The position numbers and the translations under genes were made by a program. 64,000 bases of DNA, taken from contig OZ026558.1 of assembly GCA_964020155.1 (NCBI GenBank), positions 2,195,663-2,259,662 of the forward strand, written 5' to 3'. The notes below the pieces were generated by a model. That model saw nothing but the letters and a program-made list of their open reading frames with translations. It searched no databases and was not told where the DNA came from. Positions within the stretch are counted from its first letter, which is position 1. The number at the start of each line of letters is the position of its first letter. Source of the DNA: Chondrilla cf. caribensis (taxonomy: Eukaryota > Porifera > Demospongiae > Chondrillida > Chondrillidae). Shown one piece after another: positions 45,605 through 57,600 of the stretch.

Positions 45605-48600
45605 CCACACCGGAAGCGTAGGCGGGCAGGCGGCCAACTCGCAAGTGTGGGGCTCGCTTAGGCTCGCCCCAATTATAATATAAATTCGTTGTTGCTGTTA
45701 CACGTAGGAACACGTATTATATCTATCTATCTATCTATCTATATAAGTATCTATCGGACGAGCGTTACATACCGGAAGTCGAAATGAAAACAATAATAGC
45801 ATTATAACAAAAAGTGAATCGATCGGATGAAATATGAAGAAGATACTGTGCCCGCAACGGAGGAGCCTCATTTGTGTGAATTTTGAGCACTAAATCTCCC
45901 CTTTTGGAGTAACACAACAGATTTTAGACCTTTAATATGTACAAGTGCACGCGCATGAACATCGGGATTCTATTGGATACCAGTTTGTTACCCTTCAAAG
46001 TACGATTCTCTAGTAACTGTGCCCACCAATTTTCACTTTCACTCATTTTCCGTGTATTCGTGCATTAGTGTATTCGTGGCTAGGCCGTCCTGGATCAGAA
46101 CGAACCATTTATTCACTAAATTTGAACTCATTCTATTGTGTGATGTGTAACATTTCACAGAAGGATACTGTAGAACTTCATTTAACAGGTTATTTTATAT
46201 ACTGTCCAATTATTATTTAACTGTTAACCAGATTTGCAGCTGTTTTTATCACATTATCAGATAGAAATAATAAACTTTGCTTGTTTTTGTCAATAATTCT
46301 TGAGTAATGAATCTCATTACTGGCTTTAAACTGGCTCAAACTGAAGAAGCCAATAACATGTTGACCCATAATTAGGTTAAATTCCAGCTGATATCTAATT
46401 ATGGATATGTCAACAATTGACCACTTTATTGTCAACTCAGACTCACGTCTGCACAGTGTCCTGTGATGTTACCAATAAAGCTCAATTGCTTGTTTTGTGG
46501 GTATGTGAGGGTCACTAATTAGTTCACTCTACCTGGGTAGGGTTAACTAATTCGGTGACCCTACCTGGATTTGCACTTGTTTACTGTAAAATAATGTGTA
46601 AAGCAGCTGATAGAAATGCATAACAAAAAACACAAAATCCTATACTGTTAAATAATAATTGGAAGGCATATAAAATAACCTGCTATTTGGACCGATATAA
46701 AGTGGACCTGAACGCATCCCTCAAAAAATTAAACCATCATTGACACACAGGGAATCACATCATACTCACATTTATACAGAAAGTACACATTATAATAATA
46801 ATACAGTGTACTCTCGTTAATCCACTGCAATTTGTTTTGGCATTTTTTGGCAGATTAATGAGTTTGGTTGAAACAATGTACCATCTCTGTAAATAACTAC
46901 CAAATATTAAATGGAAACAGATATCACTGCAAAGGGTCAACCATACAAAGAAAACACAAGGTCAATAAAAAAGCACTGAACTACATACATTGTGGAAGTA
47001 ATTAAAAATATAGAGCTCATGCAAAATAATCGAAGAGAGAAGTTTACACTCGTGCTTGTACACTGTTCTTTTCAAGTTTCTCCTGCAGTTTCAAAATCAT
47101 CCAGGCATCATCCTCATTTCCCACAGTACTATCCAAGTAATTCTGAAGTAACCTTGCAGCCTGTAAGGCTTGCTTCAAAGTTGGCACCGGGTCACTACTG
47201 TCCTTTTCATTGACCTCTTCAATGTCTCAACGTCTGCATCATCCTGGCCAGTCACCATTGAAATAATGTCATCATCTGATTGTAAATCCTTAGTTTCGAG
47301 GGTCGCGTCAGCATGTATGTAGCTGGCTGCTGACATGCATTCAGGGGAGCTGGGGTGCTCATCCGCCAGCGCAGATGTAAGAGTTTGCATTGCATCCCCC
47401 TCAGAATCTTCTTCACTGCCACCACTTGATCTAGTAATCCAAGTGTGTCTCCAGCAGATAGCAATGCTTGTTGCTGAAACTGTCTTCCATGCCAATGCCA
47501 AATAATGAATGGCCTTAAGGACAATGTCCGGTTTCTTGTCATCTTCCCAGCAATTTGATCAAGCGCTGCAGCTGTGATCACCGATAGTATGCCTTGAAGG
47601 CCTTTATGATGCCAGCAACAAGTGGTTGAAGGTGGCTGGTGGTGTTTGAGGAAGAAAGTGCAACTTGACACATTGCAGTGGTATGTCAAAGTTGTGACAT
47701 TATCCAACAGTAGTAAAACTGGTCAATTCTTCTTCCTCTTAATGTAGTCATCAAAATGGTGCAGCCACTCAGAGAAAATGTACCCAGTCATCAAGGCCTT
47801 CTTGTTGTCATAATAATAGACAAAGCACCTGGCCATGAAATCCCTTAAACAGCGTGGTTGTACACTTTTTCCAATGACTAGGGGCTTCAGGCATTCTGAA
47901 CCATCTGCATTGGTGCAGAGTGCCACTGTTACGCGATCCTTGTGTATTGCTTAGTTCCTTGTCTGGGAACCTGTGCCAATGTCTTGCTGGGTGGCATTCG
48001 ATAAAATTAGCCTATTTCATCCATATTGTAAGTATCTTTTTGAGCATAGCCAGCAGTAATTGCTTGCAGCTCACTGCATGAAGATGACACTGAACTTGAG
48101 TTGACAGAAACAGCTTCACCGTGTAATACCTTCAGGTAAATGCCATGCCTAGCCTTAAAGCGACTCAACCAACCTGACGATGCCATGAAATCATCGCACT
48201 GAAGTCTTGCTGCAATCTGTTTCCCCTTCTCTAACTGTATGGTGTAAAAGAATATTGCCTTCTTTGCCTGCATGGTGCTGAACCACATACCAAGGGCATT
48301 CTCAAGCGATTTGAACTTGGGCTTCCTCATACACTTCTAGCTGCGTTGACTGGCTTCTCAGGTTTCCCAATTAGCATTACGCTTTAGAACATTTCCCACT
48401 GTACTTTGCACGATATGAAAACTCCATTTGCCAGGAAAATACTCAGCAATCTGTTCCTGTGTTGATTTGGCATGCTTGACTTTGAACTCGAATATCTCCT
48501 TTTTCTGTGAAACAGTCAAATCACATTGTGCTCTTTTCCTTGCAGTATCCATTTTCTCAATTGGCAGATAAAATGTTAGGTAACACATATAATTAGAGGA

Positions 48601-51600
48601 AGTGAAGTCATAAAAGTGTGGCGGAGGCAGATTATCTGATTGGCTGATTACATCAATAGTAAAATCATACAAATGAATTCATGCAGGCAATTGGCAGCAG
48701 ATAAATGGGTTTGGCGGATAAAGCGGTGGCGAATTAACAAGGATTCACTGTATGTAATACATAATAATGAATGATTCCAGTCCCAGTTACGTAGTTAAGA
48801 GTGTCTATGATAAGACCTCAGGGAGGACTGTGAATTTCAAACATGCCACCAATATATGGTTGTGATGAATTAAAATGATTGGTACTACTTGTAACCCATC
48901 TGTAGATCAACTATTATTAAGGATTTTACAAGTGTTCATGTTTTCATTGATTTTAGGTAGGCTCTGACTGTAATGATTTATTTGCAATCAAGTGGTTATA
49001 AACATTAAGGAAAACCATAATTCCAAATAGTTTGTGCCTGTCAATCTAACTTTCATCTCATTATACCGTATAGCGGGAAATCTTCGCGGGACAAAATTTT
49101 CGCGGATTTCGCGGTTTGCCTAACATCCGCGAAAATTTTATCCACGAATTAGGCGTTCTCGCTGTTCTGTCACGTGACTCTGGCCAGCATCCGCAAAAAT
49201 TTTATCCGTGAATTTTCATTTTTGGAGCCATTCGCGAAAATTTTGTCCCGCGAAAATTTCCCGCTATACGGTATATCCTTGTAATGAGTTTTCTTTGTTG
49301 ATGCAATCGTCAAATTCACCTCTCGCTAATCACTGTTTACTTGCCACTCACCGATGTATAGTGACATCATATGATGATGTAGTTGCATGAACTACATAAT
49401 CTACTCCTAGGTCTATGATTATGTCTCATCACCTACAGGTGTACGGTCGTTGGTATGAAAAATTGAATCGATTCTACAGTCGCCTGCCTACAGTATACAC
49501 TGAGGATACCTCAACACCGAATGTGGAATTCAATCATTTAGCCACAGTAGAGCGTCGTTGCTATGGAGCCAAGAGGGTTAAAGATATCACAGACTTCCTG
49601 GATGCCACCATCCACGGCATAGACGGGTACTACGAAAAGGCAGAGAAGGTGGAATACAAGGGCATTCTCAACTGTGGCAAAGTCACTTCAGGAAAGCGTA
49701 TGGTCATCAGTGGTGCACCAGGGTGCGGCAAGACAACCCTCTTGCGTAAACTATGCCAAGACCTGTACTCCCAAGCTCTCCCCAACCAGTATCGTATGGT
49801 GCTACTGGTAGAGCTCCGCAAGCTAAAGGTGTTGCTTAGTGATGCCAAGGGAGATGTTGATCTCTGCTCCTTATTGAGAGCCTCAGGTATTTCCAACATC
49901 CCCCAATTGTGTGAGATGATGGAGGAAAGTGATGGGGAAGGTGTCGCCCTCATTCTGGATGGCTTTGATGAGGTTGCGGATTATCTTGGAAAATCCCCTT
50001 TCCTAAGTGATCTCCTATCAGTTGAGGAGCCCTTCCTCAGTGAATGCGATGTGTTTGTCACCACTCGACCTTCCCGTTGTCCGGATCTCCTGTCTCTGAT
50101 GAAGCGACCCCATCGTCATGTTGAAATTCTTGGGTTCACCGACACAGACATCGACCAGTACATCCAGCACTATTTCCAAGAAGCATATCGAGCCGATAAG
50201 GAAGAAGCAGAGTGTCGATCAAAGGAGGTCATTCAAAGGCTTAACAGTCTTTCTGTAGTTCGTGGGATGTGCCGTATTCCCATGGTTTTAAAAATTGTCT
50301 GCAAAGTCCAGGATCATCTTGGGAGTACCCCGCTTCCCGAGACGGTAAGTGGCATTTTCTCAGCATACATCTGTCACCAGTTGGTGGATTACCTGGTTTG
50401 GACATCTCAGGTCACTGGTGCTCCAATCGAGGATGTACTGAATGTCCCCATTGATCTATTTCCTGGATTCTATGCCCTCTGCGAGGTAGCATACAACTGC
50501 TGCAGCGACAAGAATGGTCAGCGTCTGATTCTCACTGAGGACGACTTGAAAGATGTGAAGGATCATTTGGACAAACGAGGCAGCATCTACAACCTCCTGT
50601 TCTCTGAGCGTGTGGACCAGACTGCCTCATCAGCAGGACACCTCTATCAGTTCAACCACAAAACGGTACAGGAAACATTAGCTGCCATCCACATTGCAAA
50701 ACAGAGCGTGGCTGATCAACAGAGAATTTGGAAAAGTGAGTTTGGACGTCCAGAAATGGCTGAGGTTTGGAAGACCTACTGTGGAATCACCAGACTGAAA
50801 TGGGTAGACTTGATTGGTCTCAGTCTGTCAAGTTTATCACAGCTTGCCCGAGATGCCGGTGTTCCGACTCGTGTCGATGATGAGGTTGTGATGACCTCTC
50901 TCTTTGAAGCCGACAACCCATCAGTATCTGCTAGGGCTCTTCCAACACTATTGAAGAACTCCATCAGTTTTAGAGTGAGGTCTCCGTACAATTTACATGT
51001 CGTCCAGTCTGCAGTCCAGAACCATCCCACACTTGAAACGCTATCACTGTGGGGTAATGAGATGCATGATTGGATGCATCCACTTGGAGTGGACAACCTG
51101 GCCAGCACTGTGTTTGTGCACAAGAATCTGAGAAAATTGTATTTGTCTGATTTCCACCCAAATGGTAGGTTGTGTGTGGTTACTGTATTGTATGTCTGTA
51201 ATCTTAATTTGAGTCTGGTATTACATGATATGAACTTACACAAGTTGTGCACAAGACTACATTTCATCGTAGCTACAGTGGAACCCTGCTATTTGAAATT
51301 CCTGATTGGAGAATGTTGAGACTGACTTGTTAACTTTAATATATTTTCACATGTCAATGAGCTGTTCCACATTCTGTTGTAGTGGTCTGTGTATAGCAAG
51401 TGCTATATTCTTTATTTTATGTTTGACAGATTGGGAAATATTTGAAAGCAAATTCAAAACTCCACATAACTTGAAAACCATTGCGTTAAGGCATGCTCCT
51501 GTGGATTCAGTGCTAGCTGCACTCTCAGGAAGAGTTGAGGAGGTGGATCATCATGGGGTATGTTGATCTGTGTACAGTTATACAGTGTAACACATTCAGA

Positions 51601-54600
51601 TCTGTTGCTATGTAATCTAGTATTGTAGACTGTCACTCTAATTTCTACATAGCAACCACTTATCATCCTAGATCTCTTTTAAGATACTACTTAGTTCAAC
51701 TTCTACTTATTTTTACACCCTACTTGCCCTCCTTGTGGGTACACGTGGATGAGACTCTACAATCCCTGACACTCCTCAAATGCTGTTCAAACAAACAATA
51801 CCATCCCGAATAAGAGTCAGGAGATGAACAAGAGGGGTTGAGTGGAAATTTCAAAATAGAGCAGCTCCACTCGTATTCAAACAACATCACCGCATACCTG
51901 TGGCCAGGGTTTTTAATTGTTGGGAAAACACTGTTTTCAATACTCTTTTAATAGCAAGGAACATCACTTGAAGTGAAATGGCATTAAAGCAATTGAACAT
52001 TAACCAACTTGATACATATGTACACATTGCAATGCAGTTCACTCTCAGTCACAATGCACCCAGTCACATTTCAATAGTTCAACAGTGATGGAATGTTTTG
52101 CCTTGAGTCTTCATCATTAAGAAGAACGGTTGTTGTGCATCAAGTCTCAATATTTCAACAGGAATATTGCTGTTGTCAATCACCATGCACTGAAGCCCCC
52201 TAAGTGCTGTTCTATTGTAGACAATTGACCACTTCAATGGTCTTTCAAAGGCGGTGGAGCAGTGGGGGTCAGGGGGGCCATGGCCTCCCCACTCATCCCA
52301 AAGGTGGGACCAAGAATGTCTACATGGAGTATTACATGCATGGACACAATTGCAATATTAATCACAAGTTCAGCACCATGGCCTTTAGCCCCCCACTTGC
52401 CAAACCATTCCTCCACCTATGATTATCAATTTGACTCCGCCCCTCAGAGAAGCTTTATATTATTAAAGTCCCAAGACCCTTATACGACAATAAATTGACT
52501 ATTCTGTTATGTACATTTAGTGCAGCAAACCTTGTTTACATGTATCGCTATAGGGATTGGAGTATAGCAGTGAAGATTGGAGGAGAATTGATCATGCAGT
52601 GGAAGCTAACAGAAGTTTGAGGTCATTTGGGATTGATTGGGACTATGTTGTTACTCCCCCACCAGCCTCATTTATTGAACACCTTTGTATGAATGAGATC
52701 GTTAAGAATATTGACTGGACAATTTGGGTGGAACAAGAGCATAGATATTTTGGTGAGTCAAGAACAAACCATATCATGTGTATTTGTTTCAGTTTCAGTT
52801 TTAAAATGGTAGCAATCATTCACAGACATACCGAACAACTCTCTGAAGTCCCTGTTAGTTCCACGTAAAAAGTGTTCACTGTGGGTGGAGTTAACCCCTA
52901 GACAGTGGTGTACTGTTCTTTCAGGATTGAAGGATGCCAAAACATTGAAGGAACTGGATGTTGACATGTCACGAGTAAGACTGTAGACAGTACAACCTGT
53001 AATACAGTACGTATTGAGTGACCATGATCATTTACGTCCATTCTTGCATTAGACTCACAGAGAGGACATTTCCTCTACTCAAATAACCGCAATAGAGGAA
53101 ACGGTAGCCACAAGTGACCAGCTTGTCAAAGTTGGTGTTGGATGTGGAGAAAAGGTGAGGGGTAATCTCTAAGGTGTACTGGTCCTCATACCATCTTGTA
53201 TTGTGATATTGTTGTTTGTTTGTAGACATCAGATCTTATGCTGTCGATAGTGAAAGGAGTCTCCAGGAACAGGAACATATCTGAACTTGGGATCAACTAT
53301 TGGGTTAGTACATATGTGAATAGGGATTTTGAGCTGCATTGTTCATGTCCTTTAGTTGGATTTAACCTTTGGCTACTTGCTAGCATGTATAATCACAGTT
53401 TGCTTCATGTTGTTTCACTGTACATTTGGTCCCTGAGGGTCATCTCCAGTAGTGTGAAGCTTTTCAACAAACTACATTTCCTATTACATCATTTCCTGTT
53501 GTGACACTTCCTAAAGTCAAACACGTGTCATTATGTGTATAGTACATGTAGCTTGTCTGTTGTAACCAAACAGTGTGCATGTTTGCTTGTAGCTAGTTTT
53601 GCTGTGCTTCCACATAAAATTAGTGGACAAGCATGCCTGGTTGACCCTCTCGCTGGTAGGCACTTCATAGTCTCAGATAGCTCAGACCAATTTCAACTCC
53701 AATTTTAAATTGTAACTATGTCCAAGTGAGATAGGGTAGTGCCTAATCTGTATGCCCAATCAGATTGCATAAGTACTTTTTTACACATGAAAATGTAAAC
53801 AAACCCAAATGGTGGTACCTTCCAGTAGGAAAGTGTAGTTTGACTATCATTCACTATGCTGCTGTATATGATTTGGACTTTTTGACTCACATAACCAACA
53901 AGACTCTCCCAAGAGAATACTAATTTTTCACTAGCCATTCTGCATGAGCAACTTTTCCACGTTAGAATGTGATAATACACAATAGGGTTGTGGTTTGTTA
54001 CTGTCAACTCCAACTCTCAGTACAGAGATATGTAGCTACATGATGAGACCAGACCCATTCTCATTGGGACAAAGTCCCACTGTCAAATTAGGTGTGAGAA
54101 AAGGTCTGGGATATACACGACTAGGTACTTCAGTGGCAGTGTAGCTACAGCATGTTGTCTTCAAGTGGTATGAATTGAATTCCTGTGACATATCTGTCCT
54201 TGTTCATATGGTACTAATCATACAAAACTGAACGTTCTACGGGCATACCTGTTTTGTGAAAATGCCCATGAAAAGGCGTACCCGTTCTCCTGTTTACACT
54301 ATACCGTAATCGACACCTCATGTTATCTTAGATATTATTGTTACGTACGTGTTATTTTTTGTAATGAAGTGTTGTTTCCAAATGATCTTTCTACATATGT
54401 ACGTACGTTCTTCTCCCATCATGAGTATTCGTTGGAGTTTCATGGTTAGTGAGGCATCATACAATTTACTCCTAAGTAGTTGGAGTTTGACCTCACTTGT
54501 TTTATCGTCTTCTGTGCAGCTTTTTCCCTAGCGATGATAAAAGAGAATTCACTGCTTCACGTAACTTGAATAAACCATCTTCTAACGAACTAACGAAAGG

Positions 54601-57600
54601 GAGATACGTAGGTGTCACTCTAGGTATCACTAAGTAGGTGTACACTTTTTGCATGCAATCGTCGACGACTCGCATACTATACGGCTGTTCCTGTTCAGTG
54701 GGTACGGGTACAGAATGGGTACGCCCGTTCTGTACCCGTACAATGTTTAGTTGTATATGATTAGTACCGTATCCTGCAATCTGAATTGTGCCTTCCCCTA
54801 TGAGTACCAAAATCATCTTAAACGTAGAGCGCGCATATAAAAGGGGGGGTGGTCACACGTTTACGGAGTTTACGGAACAAAATGGCCGCCTAATTCTTCT
54901 CCCTTGAGGAGAAACAATATACATTAACTCGTGCTCTACACAATACTATTCTCCAAAGTATAATAGAAGTTGTATGAACACACAATAGTAATAATAACAC
55001 GGTATTTCCGTAAAAAATCGGTATCGAAATGTGGCATTACGTGTTACCCTTACGAGGAAGTAAACACGGGAAGAAAATTGCTATAAAGGAGGCACGGAGA
55101 TGCTTTGGCGGTTCTGTTCGGGAAAAAAGAAGGTCTAAAATCGTCGGGCGTCAGCTTCGATCGGATTTATTCGAGAAAAAAATCACTTTCGAACGATTCA
55201 GCAGACACCACACAACTTGAGTAGCTGAAGCTGTGATAACACACAGTGACACTCCACCGTCTTTCTTCGCGCCATATAGCGAAGGAATTCTCTTCTTTTA
55301 CAACTATTCCAGCCAGCTAGTGGACGGTAAGCCGTTCGAGTTATACAATACGTCAATTTCATCGAAAAGTAAAATTTCTGCTTGGAAAAGCGAACAACAA
55401 GGATCAAATCAATTGTTTAGTGTATAAACGTGCGGTTTTTCTTTTTATTTAGAGTTAGTGCTTGTTAACAGCTAAAGTTAGGACGAGAAGAAGCCTTTTT
55501 AGAAGAGAGCTTCTTTGCGTCCGTTTGAAACTCGCGCTCAATAATGTTTTCACGGTGTGTAACCACCCCCCCCCCCCCCTTTTATAGTCGAATCCCCAAC
55601 ACCTCCGAACACGCGAGGCGAAGATTCCGTACACGCTAGCTACGCGTTTATAAAAGCATGCTCTACGTTTAAGCCCCATCATCTCCAATAACCACCTTCC
55701 AGTGGGGATAGTGCATGAAAATGAAAAGAATCACTAGCTGGACCTTACTTCTTGCTCCGCCCACACATGGAAATGATAATTTGTGTCTAGAGATTAGACT
55801 AGGTCATATTATGTATGAAATACATGACATTATACATGTGGTCATGTTATATCTTAGCTACGTCCAGTATGTGCAATGTATATTCAATTTGTAGTATTAA
55901 GTACTTGAAGTTCTGACTTGTTATGTTGTATTATCCTTGCACACTGGTAGAATGGGTCAGGAGAACATTGTCACTCTCTATTGGAGACTTTGGCACAGGC
56001 TGACCACATTACTCATTTGAGGTTGAAATGTCACTACGAACATCTTCCTCCACTACTAGGTGAGGCTTGTATGTAACTACCTATGTTTAGATTGTATAAT
56101 GCTAGTTCTCCTCACAGATGTTCAATGACACCATTTATTGATGAGAAGCATACCAAAACTGATTATTTGATCCCAATTGTGTGCACATAGTCAGGTGTGG
56201 ATAATTCTCCATGATACAAACCATCCCAATCCCATTTCTGACTGAGTGGTACAGTACACACTATACCTATTCCACTCAGTGACACCCTTCTTTTTGCCTT
56301 CTACTCAGTAAGGTTTCCAAATGTCTACAGTATAGTGTTTGGTTCCACTCTGTACAGGTGACAATTGGTGTCAACTCATCATAGATGGTCCAATGTCTAG
56401 ACCTGTGTGTCACCTTGAGCTAAGACTAACCCCAGCTAATTGGGGAGTGTTGCTCAGTAGGGTACATCATGCTGAACAACTGGAAGAACTCATTTTGAGA
56501 ATTGACTCAGTGAGTGTACATTCCACTGGTACATTGTGTTTGTGTAGTTGAGAGTGAACATGTACTTTTACATGTGTGCTTGTCTGCTGTGTATCTGACA
56601 ACAATTGATTGTTCCCATTATTTGTACATTGATGTGTGTAGTTGTGTGTATTCTGGATTGTAGGTTGTAAGCATACACGTGTGTATGTGTCCATATGTAC
56701 ATTTGTACTTTTGCATGTGTACATGTGCATGTATATACCTATGTTTGTGTATATCGTGTGTGACACTGTGTATGTACATGTACTTGTATCCTGTTGAGTT
56801 GGTATGTCAAACCTGCACAGTTCCCTTGATATGCTCAATTAGTTGATCTTCAACACCTGTCTCAAGAGCAAGCATCATAACAATGACACATGCATTCAAT
56901 AAACATTACAACATGAGAACGTCGTTAGTGCTGTTTTCACTGAAATTGTCAGACTTTCTTGACCCATAATATTATACTCAACCATAGCTCATAGATAGCT
57001 TATTGCACACCATTTGGTGCCACATATGTTGCGATTGTTTGTAGGATACAAGCCAATGATGTTTTCCTCTTCAGAGCTGGAGACCTTTGGTTAAATCCAT
57101 ATTTTATATTTTCGTTTTTTCCTTTTCAATTAATTGATGAAATTTTGGAAGGTCTCAGAAGGTACATGTTAATGTACATGTACATTTGTGTGTAAATAGT
57201 ATATGTGTATACTGTACCTATATGTAAAAGAGGTATGTGTGTGATTGTTTTAACTTGAAACCTTTGTAATAAGGACATAAAACTAAGATCCCAAAGCTTA
57301 TTTAATGGAAGGTTTTACTGTGTATGACATACGTTTGTGTGTGAATATGATAGTGTGCGTGTGGGGAGTGTTTGGGTGGGTGTATTTGGCTTCCAATGTA
57401 GATTGTACTGGTATGTTTATTGTGTACATGTATGCTCATTTGCATAATATTTGTATGTGTTTACTTCTATAATATTATTATGCTATTTTACTATTCACCC
57501 AAGCCTCATACTGTGTAACTTATTGTTTATCTAGCGTGGGGGACCTCATGATGATGTTGATGATGATGTTATTAGAAGAGTGGAAGATGTATGGTCTAAT

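Larger units (their letters stand above)
39854..46803. other. Left part of the 9.6 kb NLR intron 3: repeats and unassigned fragments
   Basis: I see no exon that would fit the NLR reading phase. Contents include a 22 bp poly-T run (40546-40567), several CpG-rich patches (41940-42180, 43850-44420, 45170-45700) that differ from the AT-rich background, and short frames on both strands, the longest 156-182 codons, without recognisable domains. The CpG patches look like old mobile-element debris. Confidence 0.4.
54822..55668. mobile_element. TTAA-flanked element with ACGTAGAGC ends, copy B only
   Basis: ACGTAGAGC at the left and GCTCTACGT at the right are inverted, each bordered by TTAA (54818-54821 and 55669-55672). 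Copy A near 1235 has a single ATAA there. TTAA targets are used by piggyBac and Kolobok families. The 847 bp interior has two short basic frames, one per strand, and no transposase. Confidence 0.8.

Noticed and set aside
45165..45713. 182-codon - strand frame and 96-codon + strand frame
   Set aside because: The - frame runs through the (TA)n microsatellite and neither has a recognisable domain or splice context. Possibly element debris, but not supported as a gene.
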